DNA of 17,193 nucleotides from an uncultured Peptococcaceae bacterium (GTDB lineage: Bacteria > Bacillota > Desulfotomaculia > Desulfotomaculales > Desulfallaceae), in NCBI GenBank assembly GCA_913064925.1, contig CAJYBN010000034.1, positions 1-17,193 of the forward strand, in the 5' to 3' direction. The translations under genes and the position numbers were made by a program. Under the pieces are notes generated by a model. That model had not been told where the DNA came from and did not search any database. It was given only the letters and a program-made list of their open reading frames with translations. Below are positions 7,060 through 13,439 of the stretch, piece by piece (position 1 is the first letter of the stretch; each line of letters begins with the position of its first letter).

Positions 7060-7599
7060 TCAATATTCTATGCCTTTTCTGGCGGCGCACCCTTGGTAAT
7101 AAGGGTGCTTGACCAGTGAAACGTCGCTGACCAGGTCGGCGTGCTCTACTATGGCTTGGGGCACGTAACGCCCGGTCAGGATAAGCTCAATGTGCGGGGG
7201 CTTGGTCTTGATCATCTGCAAGACATCATCCAGGTCGATCAAATGGAAATCCAGCGCCACGTTGATTTCGTCCAAAATGATCAGGTCGTAGTGCTGCTCG
7301 TTAATCACTTTTTTGGCAGTTTCTAGTCCCCGCCTGGCCAGCTCGATGTCGGCTTGGGAGGGGCTCTCCTTGCTGACAAAAGTTTCCAGACCGCTTTGCA
7401 CGATTATCAGGTTGGGCAGATATTTTTCCGCTGCCTGCAATTCGCCGTAATCCTTACTGCCTTTCATAAACTGAAGCATGAAAACCTTATAGCCGTGACC
7501 TATGGCTCGCAAAGCTAAACCCAGCGCAGCCGTGGTTTTGCCCTTGCCGTTTCCGGTATACACTTGAACCAAGCCCTTGCTTAACCTTGGCCTAGACAC
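7060..7599 (-). CDS. cobO: Cob(I)yrinic acid a,c-diamide adenosyltransferase (CobO/BtuR/CobA type)
   Basis: It starts at a GTG preceded by GGGGAGGTGA. The 179 residues match the CobO family in length and motifs. The P-loop YTGNGKGKTTAALG (14-27) lies close to the N-terminus, LIILDEINVAL (106-116) carries the acidic Walker-B-like pair, and ILTGRYVP (140-147) with a C-terminal HPYYQG are typical. The enzyme transfers adenosyl from ATP to the Co(I) of corrinoids, producing the adenosylcobalamin form used by acyl-CoA mutases. It is first in a four-gene minus-strand operon with the mutase subunits, so its job here is probably to supply or repair the mutase cofactor. No AdoCbl riboswitch core (B12 box) was seen upstream. 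Confidence 0.95.
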   Translation of the reverse strand: MSRPRLSKGLVQVYTGNGKGKTTAALGLALRAIGHGYKVFMLQFMKGSKDYGELQAAEKYLPNLIIVQSGLETFVSKESPSQADIELARRGLETAKKVINEQHYDLIILDEINVALDFHLIDLDDVLQMIKTKPPHIELILTGRYVPQAIVEHADLVSDVSLVKHPYYQGCAARKGIEY

Positions 7600-7626
7600 G
7601 ACGTCACCTCCCCTTACCTTTACAAA

Positions 7627-7651
7627 GCAACGTATTCACCAGTTGCGTTGC
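7627..7651 (-). repeat. Inverted repeat upstream of cobO
   Basis: GCAACG (7627-7632) and CGTTGC (7646-7651) are perfect inverted repeats around 13 bases, within 55 bases of the cobO start. They could be an operator or an RNA hairpin; no known site was recognised. Confidence 0.35.
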
Positions 7652-7678
7652 TGATAACTAATGCAAAAAACGTGCCTC

Positions 7679-7699
7679 AAAAACGCCGTCCTAACGGCG
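7679..7699 (-). terminator. Intrinsic terminator inside the cobO upstream region
   Basis: Read on the minus strand, CGCCGT pairs with ACGGCG around TAGG and is followed by five T residues (plus-strand A run 7679-7683). It lies 80 bases before cobO and downstream of another terminator, so it bounds a separate short transcript or attenuates cobO. Confidence 0.65.
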
Positions 7700-7783
7700 G
7701 CGGGCAAGCTGGCAGGCCTTATGTGCGGTATTTAGGCCTTTCCGGTAAACGCCGGGGAAATACTTGTTGATGATCGTAGACAT
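7691..7783 (-). CDS. Possible 30-residue ORF between two terminators
   Basis: An ATG at 7783 opens 30 codons ending at a TAG that sits in the loop of the terminator at 7679-7699. The peptide starts MSTIINKYFPGVYRKG, is basic (it ends ARRR) and has one Cys. No good ribosome-binding site precedes it: GTGGAA lies 12 bases away. The same DNA can form RNA hairpins (AGGCCT repeated 14 bases apart; CCGG repeated 6 bases apart), so a non-coding RNA is at least as likely. Confidence 0.25.
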   Translation of the reverse strand: MSTIINKYFPGVYRKGLNTAHKACQLARRR

Positions 7784-7799
7784 GTGTTAATTAGTTCCA

Positions 7800-7832
7800 C
7801 AAATAAAACCGCTGCCTTGACGAGCAGCGGTT
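7800..7832 (-). terminator. Intrinsic terminator closing the activase operon
   Basis: On the minus strand AACCGCTGC pairs perfectly with GCAGCGGTT (9 base pairs, eight-base loop), followed by TTATTT. The stem includes part of the stop codon of the 61-residue membrane protein gene. Confidence 0.88.
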
Positions 7833-8016
7833 ACTTATAAAATTTACCCTTGAAAAAGACGTAAAATATAGGTCCGATGATGATGAACCAGCCGGCGAAA
7901 AGCCCCCATAATATTGCTTCCAGCTTAGAACGCCCCGTTTTGCGGGCGTCGAGGCCTACCCAAACACCGGATACAATCATTACGGCAAGAACCACAACGT
8001 TAAATATGATTCCCAC
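7831..8016 (-). CDS. Small two-helix membrane protein at the end of the activase operon
   Basis: The GTG at 8016 is preceded by GGTGGAG 11 bases away and comes 20 bases after the activase stop; longer starts would overlap the activase gene. The 61 residues have two hydrophobic helices, about 3-20 and 34-55, joined by the charged turn GLDARKTGRSK (21-31), and end in a basic tail. No catalytic motif is visible. Its place directly after the activase and before the terminator suggests cotranscription, but I know no functional link. Small membrane proteins of this shape are common and mostly uncharacterised. Confidence 0.65.
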   Translation of the reverse strand: MGIIFNVVVLAVMIVSGVWVGLDARKTGRSKLEAILWGLFAGWFIIIGPIFYVFFKGKFYK

Positions 8017-8036
8017 CAGTTTTAAATCTCCACCCG

Positions 8037-9008
8037 TCAATGCAATTCCTCCTGCACGATGTCCCATTTGGGACACCTGGCGCCCCAGCGGCCGATAACG
8101 CGGTCTTCTTCATATATTTCCGCGATTTCACAGTTGTTAGGGCAGCCGTTGCATTCAAAGCTACTTGTTCTGTACGTCAGCTTGGTAATGGAAAAGCCCT
8201 TGAACCGGCTGGCTTTTTGGCTATGATTTATTTCCTCCTTGGCCAGCAGCGCTGCGCCAATGGCCCCCATAATGTTATGGTGCGGCGGAACAAGCACTTC
8301 CATACCCAGAGCCCTTTCAAACGCGGCTTTGATTCCGGCGTTAGCGGCAACTCCGCCTTGGAAAACTACGGGCGGCAAGATTTCTTTTCCCTTGCCCACG
8401 TTGTTTAGGTAGTTGCGCACCAGCGCTTCACAAAGCCCGTTGACGATGTCTTTCAATGAGTGGCCCATTTGTTGCTTGTGAATCATATCGGATTCAGCAA
8501 ATACCGTGCAGCGCCCGGCTATGCGCACCGGGTGTTTCGATTGCAGGGCCAGATCCCCGAATTCGGTTATGGGTATACCCAGGCGAGAGGCCTGCTGGTC
8601 TAAAAAGGAACCCGTACCGGCCGCGCAAACGGTGTTCATGGCAAAGTCAACCACTATGCCGTCTCTGATGATTATTATCTTAGAATCCTGCCCGCCGATT
8701 TCCAAAACAGTTTGTACATCAGATATGAAGTGGGAAGCGGCCACGGCGTGAGCCGTGATTTCGTTTTTTATCACGTCGGCTCCGACTATGACACCCGCCA
8801 GGTAACGGCCGCTGCCCGTGGTGCCTACGCCGCAAATTTGTATGCCGGTAGGTAACTTTTCTGCTGTTTCCTTGAGACCTGCCTGAAGGGTTTCCACCGG
8901 GCGTCCCCTGGTTCGCAAGTAGAGGCCGGCTAAAATTGCCCCGGCCTCATCCTGCACGACTATATTGGTGCTGACGGACCCAACGTCGATTCCTAGATAG
9001 GCTTTCAT
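8037..9008 (-). CDS. Acyl-CoA dehydratase activase (BcrAD/BadFG/HgdC family) with an extra C-terminal Cys motif
   Basis: The ATG at 9008 follows AAGGAAGTG. Of 323 residues, the first ~260 are the ASKHA ATPase fold of HgdC-type activators: GIDVGSVSTN (6-15), GTTGSGR (62-68), EIGGQDSK (103-110), NTVCAAGTGSF (125-135) and AGRCTVFAESDMIH (164-177). Cys128 and Cys167 match the two cysteines per subunit that bind one [4Fe-4S] cluster across the homodimer. ATP hydrolysis drives transfer of one electron at very low potential to a 2-hydroxyacyl-CoA dehydratase or benzoyl-CoA reductase. A further ~60 residues carry CNGCPNNC (286-293) and Cys312, a four-Cys site also seen in the large fused activase/DUF2229 proteins. 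It follows two DUF2229-type genes in the same operon. No HgdA/HgdB dehydratase pair is present in the window. Confidence 0.92.
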   Translation of the reverse strand: MKAYLGIDVGSVSTNIVVQDEAGAILAGLYLRTRGRPVETLQAGLKETAEKLPTGIQICGVGTTGSGRYLAGVIVGADVIKNEITAHAVAASHFISDVQTVLEIGGQDSKIIIIRDGIVVDFAMNTVCAAGTGSFLDQQASRLGIPITEFGDLALQSKHPVRIAGRCTVFAESDMIHKQQMGHSLKDIVNGLCEALVRNYLNNVGKGKEILPPVVFQGGVAANAGIKAAFERALGMEVLVPPHHNIMGAIGAALLAKEEINHSQKASRFKGFSITKLTYRTSSFECNGCPNNCEIAEIYEEDRVIGRWGARCPKWDIVQEELH

Positions 9009-9019
9009 GACGTCACTTC

Positions 9020-9059
9020 CTTGATGTCCTTGAGATTAACTTGATGTCCTTGAGATTAA
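9020..9059. repeat. Perfect 20-bp tandem duplication in the intergenic spacer
   Basis: CTTGATGTCCTTGAGATTAA occurs twice in direct succession (9020-9039 and 9040-9059). The second copy contains the stop codon of the upstream activase-related gene. It looks like a recent slippage duplication that lengthened the spacer to the activase gene. Confidence 0.95.
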
Positions 9060-10168
9060 AATGAGCTGGCAGGTAGCAATTTGTTTTGTTTAATTTTTGT
9101 TTTCTTGCGTTTCATTAAGTCTACAAAAGCTTCCAAGCGCGTGGCCATGCCTGCTTTTCCGGTTTGCTCGTCCAGGAAAAAGGTGAGCACTGGAATATTG
9201 TAGTCTTTGCTTACCGACGTTAGAATGGTACGGGCCACTATTTCTGGAATACAGGTAAAGGGCGCCAGCTGAATTACGCCGTCAAAGTTACGCTTGGCAT
9301 AAAGCACGGTGTTTCCAATGGAGTCCCTGCCGTGGCCGCCGATTAATTCTGGCAGGTAGGGTTCGGCCGCCTCTTTTACCGTCATGCCCTGAACGGTTTC
9401 CTTCCAGGTGTTGTCCCTGGTCCAGCCGGTCAAGAACATGGATCTTTCTACTTCTACTCCCATGTTTCCCAGCATTTCTTCAATTTCCAGGTTACTTGCC
9501 GGTTCAAGCAGGACGTATATTTCACCTACTATACCAACCTTAAGGATCATGCGTTCAGGATCCTGGGGTATATTATGCAGTTCTTCCAGCGCCGCCTTTT
9601 CGGCTTCTACGATTTCATCCATGGTATAAGCGCTATCAATCCACTCCAGCACCTTTTTATAAGTTCGGCTAGTATCGCCCTGTCTGATTTCTTTGGGCCT
9701 GATAACGTGGGTGGCCTTTTCCACGTTATCCAGCGCCTGTAATTTACGCCAAGCCCTTTTGATGCATTCAATGATGGCTTTGATGGACAAGCGCGCGGGG
9801 TTGAGTTTGTGCACGTTGCGGATAAAGTTGATGGGGTGCAGGCGCGGCGGCTCAAAAACGATCATTTCCACCTGGTACCCCATGTCGTGCAGCACCTTTT
9901 TGTGCACCTCGGCATAGAGCCCGGCACGGCATGGGCCCACGCCGCCCGAAGTGACAATGACGTTGGCGCCGCGTTCCAAGGTTTCCAGGTATGTTCCCAT
10001 CAGTATTTTAAGCGGCAGGCAAGCGAATTCGGGCACGTGCTGCACGCCCAAATTGAGCGTCCTGCGGCTGGGGCGCGGCGGTAGAATCACTTCATTGCCC
10101 AGGTCATTTAAGAGCATTTTAAATGTGCGGTACGATTCTCCCACATGCGGAAAAGTAACCTTACGCAT
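9056..10168 (-). CDS. Acyl-CoA dehydratase activase-related / HgdB-like protein (second of pair)
   Basis: The ATG at 10168 overlaps the end of the previous gene by 8 bases and has GGAGAG just upstream, implying translational coupling. The 370 residues resemble the C-terminal part of the large CoA-enzyme activase proteins of Clostridia. Cys50 (EFACLPLK), Cys80 (GGVGPCRAG) and Cys306 (APFTCIPE) are well-placed candidate Fe-S ligands. The C-terminal DEQTGKAGMATRLEAFVD (333-350) closely matches the end of the neighbouring upstream protein, so the two are distant paralogues. In fused homologues these regions sit on one chain with the ASKHA ATPase; here they are separate genes. The electron-transfer partner and substrate are unknown. 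I infer an Fe-S component working with the activase at 8037-9008. Confidence 0.8.
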   Translation of the reverse strand: MRKVTFPHVGESYRTFKMLLNDLGNEVILPPRPSRRTLNLGVQHVPEFACLPLKILMGTYLETLERGANVIVTSGGVGPCRAGLYAEVHKKVLHDMGYQVEMIVFEPPRLHPINFIRNVHKLNPARLSIKAIIECIKRAWRKLQALDNVEKATHVIRPKEIRQGDTSRTYKKVLEWIDSAYTMDEIVEAEKAALEELHNIPQDPERMILKVGIVGEIYVLLEPASNLEIEEMLGNMGVEVERSMFLTGWTRDNTWKETVQGMTVKEAAEPYLPELIGGHGRDSIGNTVLYAKRNFDGVIQLAPFTCIPEIVARTILTSVSKDYNIPVLTFFLDEQTGKAGMATRLEAFVDLMKRKKTKIKQNKLLPASSF

Positions 10169-11150
10169 TCATTTTCTCTCCTTTTTTTCTCCTAACCATG
10201 TCGACAAAAGCTTCCAGCCTGGTGCTCACTCCGGCCTCGCCGCTGTGCTCGTCGATGGACAGGCTCATAAACGGTATGTGGTGAGAGCTGCTGTTATATT
10301 GAATAAATCTGTCCACAATGGAGTCCGGCCCGCAGCCGAAAGCGGTCAAGTGTATAATACCGTCAACCTTACCTTGTTTGGCAAAGTAATGAGCCGCTCG
10401 CAAAGTCCGGTCGCTGAATGTCCAGAACAGTATTTTGCCGCAATCATAACGCTGCATTCGCAAAGCCAGCGGTGGCGGGTTATCCGATGTAACCACGCTT
10501 ACGCCCATGCGGCGCAGCTTGTTAATGACGTCGACGCTGATATAACGGTCGTGGATGATGTAAGGGTAACCAACCACGGCAAAACGCAGCTGGCCGGGCG
10601 GGTCGGCCGGCAGGTTGCTTTTCCGGCCGTTGAGAACAGCGGCCATTGCTTCAGGGGGTTGCCATCCTCTCCGCAAAAGACGTTTAAATTTGAACTGAGC
10701 CAGCCTGGCCTTCAGGTAAGCCCGCAAGATGTTTTGCTTCTTGGCTTGCAGTATTTGACCCACCGTGTTGAATGCACGATAAACGGCACTGCGCATCTTG
10801 CGTGTATCTATGCGCACGTCGATGATGGGCGGCATGTCCGATAACCCGTAGCGGATCATATCGGGTAAGCCCAGGAATTTGGGACAGTAAACCGTTTTTC
10901 TGTTTAAACATACAATGCGCGGAATAAATAAGTAATCAACCTTGTTGCGCAAAGTCAGGACATGGCCGAAAAACACCTTAACGGGCACGCAAGCGTCGGC
11001 CAGCGCCTCGCTGACGCCTTTATCCAATATTTCCCTGGTAGTTTCACCCGAAGTTACCACTTTTACGTTTTTTAGCTCTTCAAAAAAAACCTTCCACATG
11101 GGGAAATACACGTAATAAAAGAGAGAGCTGGGTATGCCTATGTGCGTCAC
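10161..11150 (-). CDS. Acyl-CoA dehydratase activase-related protein (DUF2229), first gene of the operon
   Basis: The frame stays open to an ATG at 11375, but that codon overlaps the start of the divergent gene. The GTG at 11150 has AGGGGG 8 bases upstream and gives the usual family beginning (HIGIPSSLFYYVYFPMW, residues 3-19), so I choose it (329 residues). ATGs at 11231 and 11216 are alternatives with weak ribosome-binding sites. Candidate cluster cysteines are Cys54 (ADACVPVK), Cys81, Cys89 (YCPKFLGLPDM) and Cys273 (AFGCGPDS). The end, DEHSGEAGVSTRLEAFVD (300-317), is shared with the next gene. The family is tied to ATP-dependent activases of 2-hydroxyacyl-CoA dehydratases but its own chemistry is not established. 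The operon continues to 7831. Confidence 0.82.
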   Translation of the reverse strand: MTHIGIPSSLFYYVYFPMWKVFFEELKNVKVVTSGETTREILDKGVSEALADACVPVKVFFGHVLTLRNKVDYLFIPRIVCLNRKTVYCPKFLGLPDMIRYGLSDMPPIIDVRIDTRKMRSAVYRAFNTVGQILQAKKQNILRAYLKARLAQFKFKRLLRRGWQPPEAMAAVLNGRKSNLPADPPGQLRFAVVGYPYIIHDRYISVDVINKLRRMGVSVVTSDNPPPLALRMQRYDCGKILFWTFSDRTLRAAHYFAKQGKVDGIIHLTAFGCGPDSIVDRFIQYNSSSHHIPFMSLSIDEHSGEAGVSTRLEAFVDMVRRKKGEKMNA

Positions 11151-11327
11151 TGTTCGGCCCCCTGACCTGGCTTGGTTTAGTAATTTATAAGAGGCTGGTC
11201 TGCAGGTTATACCCATAATTTCCAAATACATTTTATATTTCTTTTCAATTAATAAAAATCCTTTTGCAAAATTCAACAAAAAAATTGCTTTATCACGCCG
11301 GTTACTTGATAATGGCGGGTGTTTGGC

Positions 11328-11345
11328 CTGTATTGTATAATACAG
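11328..11345. promoter_or_regulatory. Near-perfect palindrome over a -10 box in the divergent promoter region
   Basis: CTGTATTGTATAATACAG is an 18-bp palindrome with one mismatched pair. It contains TATAAT (11336-11341), about 30 bases before the DUF3786 start; no convincing -35 box precedes it. The position, between two divergent operons and over a -10 box, suggests a repressor site that could act on either or both. Confidence 0.5.
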
Positions 11346-11373
11346 ATATAAAAGTCTTGCAAGGAGGTCAGTC

Positions 11374-11988
11374 ATGGCGCAAATTAATTTACAACCGGCT
11401 TACGAAAAAGCAAAGAAAGAATTAGCCGGTATATCTCCTGAAGCCGCGTCTGACAATGCACAGGTTGCTTTTGACCCGGTGGGATTCTTTTTTACGGTAC
11501 CGTTTTTAGGTACAAAATACCATGTCTATTACCCGAGCGGGGAAGTGAGGTGTGCAGGTGAAAAGAAGGAGGTGCCTTTGGCTTACCAAATAATTTTGCT
11601 TCATTACCTTACCCACTGTAGCCCGCGGGCAGTGGAGGGTAGAAAGATTGCATTCAGGGAATTACCCGGTGGATCCATTTACGTAGGACCTTTCACTAAG
11701 CGGTCCATAAACCCGCTGGTTGCCATATTCGGCAGTAAGCCCGGCAAACTGGCGGAAGCGGCCGGCAAGCTGGGAGGGTGGACGGAAAAGATGGGTGATT
11801 TGGCTGTGACGGTGCCGGTACTTCCCAAGATCCCCATAACCTTTGTTTTATGGGAAGGGGACGACGAGTTTCCGCCCTCGGGGAACGTATTATTTGACGC
11901 CTCCGCTCCCAGCCACCTGGATACGGAAGACTACGCACTCCTGCCGGGCCTGACGATTTGGGAAATGAAAAAGTTGGTGCAGATATAA
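11374..11988 (+). CDS. DUF3786 domain-containing protein
   Basis: The ATG follows a perfect AAGGAGG eight bases upstream. The 204-residue protein is soluble, with no signal peptide or membrane helix. It has the DUF3786 layout: an N-terminal helix, FDPVGFFFTVPFLGTKYHVYY (33-53) with a short Tyr/Pro/Gly-rich strand set, YQIILLHYLTH (71-81), and the late ITFVLWEGDDEFPPSGNVLF (155-174) followed by a helix ending in LTIWEMKKL. The domain has no proven function; it is frequent in anaerobes with corrinoid and acetyl-CoA-pathway enzymes. It is divergent from the activase operon and runs into the Nudix gene after a 16-base gap, so those two are likely cotranscribed. No metal-binding Cys/His set is obvious. 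Confidence 0.82.
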   Translation: MAQINLQPAYEKAKKELAGISPEAASDNAQVAFDPVGFFFTVPFLGTKYHVYYPSGEVRCAGEKKEVPLAYQIILLHYLTHCSPRAVEGRKIAFRELPGGSIYVGPFTKRSINPLVAIFGSKPGKLAEAAGKLGGWTEKMGDLAVTVPVLPKIPITFVLWEGDDEFPPSGNVLFDASAPSHLDTEDYALLPGLTIWEMKKLVQI

Positions 11989-12004
11989 CCGGGGGTGTTG
12001 AACG

Positions 12005-12538
12005 GTGTCCGGTGAAAAAAAGGTGGCGTCACAAACGGTTTTTCAGGGGAAAATACTGCAGGTTAGACGGGATGAGGTGGTTCTGCCGGACGGGCGTCCA
12101 AGCGCCAGGGAGGTTGTAGAAACCACCGACGCGGTGGCGGTGGTGGGTATAACCGGCGCGGGGGAAGTGCTGATGGTCAAACAGTACCGGTACGCGGTCG
12201 CCCGCGCTTTACTGGAAATTCCTGCCGGAAAAATAGAGCCCGGTGAAAAGCCCTTGGAATGCGCCCGTAGAGAACTAGAAGAGGAAACTGGTTACCGGGC
12301 GAGTGCCTGGCGGGAAATGTATAGTTTTTACACATCGCCCGGTTTTTGTACGGAAAAAATCTACCTATTCATGGCCGCCGATTTAACGCTTGCCGGGCAA
12401 AAGCTCGACCGGGACGAATTCATCGACGTCGTTAAGGTGCCGCTGCCTGAAGCCCTGCAAATGGCAGCCAGGGGCGAGCTGGTTGATGCCAAGACGATCG
12501 TCGGCCTTTTGGCTGCCGCCGGCAAGGCAGGCTTTTAA
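12005..12538 (+). CDS. nudF: ADP-ribose pyrophosphatase-type Nudix hydrolase
   Basis: It starts at a GTG with GGGGGTG ten bases before. The 177 residues fit the ADP-ribose pyrophosphatase subfamily in length and order: an N-terminal strand domain (QTVFQGKILQVRRDEV, 10-25), then VKQYRYAVARALLEIPAGKI (58-77), leading into the Nudix box GX5EX7REUXEEXGU at 75-97 (Glu90, Glu93 and Glu94 being the metal-binding acids), and the substrate-loop SFYTSPGFCTEKIYLF (107-122). It hydrolyses ADP-ribose to AMP and ribose 5-phosphate as a housekeeping clean-up enzyme. Its stop overlaps the convergent minC stop by a few bases, with no terminator between. Confidence 0.92.
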   Translation: MSGEKKVASQTVFQGKILQVRRDEVVLPDGRPSAREVVETTDAVAVVGITGAGEVLMVKQYRYAVARALLEIPAGKIEPGEKPLECARRELEEETGYRASAWREMYSFYTSPGFCTEKIYLFMAADLTLAGQKLDRDEFIDVVKVPLPEALQMAARGELVDAKTIVGLLAAAGKAGF

Positions 12539-13164
12539 TTGAGCCGGTTGCCGCCGGTATATCCGGTAAATACTATGCGGTTATGCCTGATGCAGGCTTT
12601 AACCGGGCTGTAGGGCAAATCCAGCGGCGTTTCGTGCATGGCTATGCCGGCAATTCTTAAGTGCGCCTGCCGCATGGTTGCAGCTAGTATAAAGGCGCTG
12701 CCATCCCCGTTGCTACCGGCATGCACGAAGCCCGAGCAGTTGCCCATGATGATGATGCTGCCGCCTGCCGTGATCTTGGCGCCGGGATGCACGTTACCCA
12801 GTACCGTTACGTGACCTGGGTAGTTGACGTGTTGACCGGATCGCAGAGTCTTCTTAACCAGCAGCGCCGGTTCGCCCGGCAGTGACGCGAGGCTAGTTTC
12901 ACCCCGGCGCCGGCCAGGCTGCTGAGCGGCCTCGGAATTTGGAATCAATCCGTATTCCATGCAAATGGCTTCCAATTCGCTTTTTTCCGCGGGAAATAGT
13001 TTTTTATCGCTTTGTAAGATAAACCTGGCCCCGGCAAAAAAACCGTGGGAAGTTTCCATAATGTTTTTTAATCCCGATTTTAATTCTGCAAAATCCCGGT
13101 TGGTGTCCAGCAAGATGACAAGACCTTGCCTGGTCCCCTTAATGTTTATGGCGTTTCTTGACAA
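12535..13164 (-). CDS. minC: Septum site-determining protein MinC, isolated copy
   Basis: The TTG at 13164 gives a typical MinC beginning (SRNAINIKGTRQGLVILLD, 2-20) with AGGGGAAG 11-12 bases before it; a GTG at 13173 is the alternative. The 209 residues have the N-terminal FtsZ-antagonist domain (about 1-80), a variable Gln/Arg-rich linker, and the C-terminal beta-helix (about 100-205) with VTVLGNVHPGAKITAGGSII and later AGIAMHETPLDLP. MinC blocks FtsZ ring formation and is placed on the membrane by MinD. No minD, mreB or other division gene lies in this window, unlike the usual mre-minCD cluster, so this is an orphan or second copy. Its 5' end is overlapped by a short ORF with a much better ribosome-binding site. 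Confidence 0.88.
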   Translation of the reverse strand: MSRNAINIKGTRQGLVILLDTNRDFAELKSGLKNIMETSHGFFAGARFILQSDKKLFPAEKSELEAICMEYGLIPNSEAAQQPGRRRGETSLASLPGEPALLVKKTLRSGQHVNYPGHVTVLGNVHPGAKITAGGSIIIMGNCSGFVHAGSNGDGSAFILAATMRQAHLRIAGIAMHETPLDLPYSPVKACIRHNRIVFTGYTGGNRLN

Positions 13165-13219
13165 AATACTCACTTCCCCTTCCAGGATTTACATGGTATT
13201 TTTCGATAAAAAACTGCAT
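13139..13219 (-). CDS. Possible 26-residue leader ORF overlapping the minC start
   Basis: The ATG at 13219 has a near-ideal ribosome-binding site (CGAGGAGGAAA directly before), clearly stronger than that of minC. The frame runs 26 codons, starting MQFFIEKYHVNPGRG and ending in a basic KKRHKH tail, and stops at 13139, inside minC in another frame. The arrangement suggests translational coupling: ribosomes on the leader would melt or feed the minC start. I know no homologue, and peptide function is not claimed. Confidence 0.4.
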   Translation of the reverse strand: MQFFIEKYHVNPGRGSEYFVKKRHKH

Positions 13220-13240
13220 TTTCCTCCTCGTGTTCGAGTG

Positions 13241-13254
13241 ATTGTCAACACTTT
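13241..13254 (-). promoter_or_regulatory. AAGTGT-type regulator site, copy 1
   Basis: Read on the minus strand this is AAAGTGTTGACAAT, matching 12 of 14 positions of the copy at 13263-13276. It lies in the minC/sigma-54 activator divergent region. Confidence 0.4.
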
Positions 13255-13261
13255 GTAGGCG

Positions 13262-13305
13262 AAAAGTGTTACCAATTGTAAACTAAAAAGTGTAACCAGT
13301 TGTGA
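13262..13305 (+). promoter_or_regulatory. Two tandem 20-bp repeats upstream of the sigma-54 activator
   Basis: AAAAGTGTTACCAATTGTAA (13262-13281) and AAAAGTGTAACCAGTTGTGA (13286-13305) agree at 17 of 20 positions and are 24 bp apart. The second forms an imperfect palindrome, GTGTAAC-N5-GTGACAC. They precede TATAAA (13311) and TATAAT (13344) boxes. They look like activator or autoregulator binding sites. Confidence 0.55.
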
Positions 13306-13439
13306 CACACTATAAAAACTAAAGTATGATTCCGTTAGGCAGGTATAATTTAATTTTTGGGCGGCTTGCGGGTCTGTACAATGTGAGGGCTTAGTTGTTA
13401 AAATGTTTTAACAAGTCAAAAATTTTTGAGGTGATATAG

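Noticed and set aside
7600..7830. Cobalamin riboswitch upstream of cobO
   Set aside because: No B12 box or conserved core could be found on the minus strand, although the region is non-coding and has hairpins.
9951..10844. Plus-strand frame of 297 residues across the two activase-related genes
   Set aside because: It lies antisense to two recognisable genes, spans their junction and has no ribosome-binding site or recognisable domain.
11151..11375. N-terminal extension of the DUF2229 gene to an ATG at 11375
   Set aside because: That codon overlaps the divergent gene's start and covers the probable promoter, and the conserved family start lies at 11150.
13356..13372. Sigma-54 promoter in TTGGGCGGCTTGCGG before the activator gene
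   Set aside because: The GG and GC elements are only 7 bases apart.
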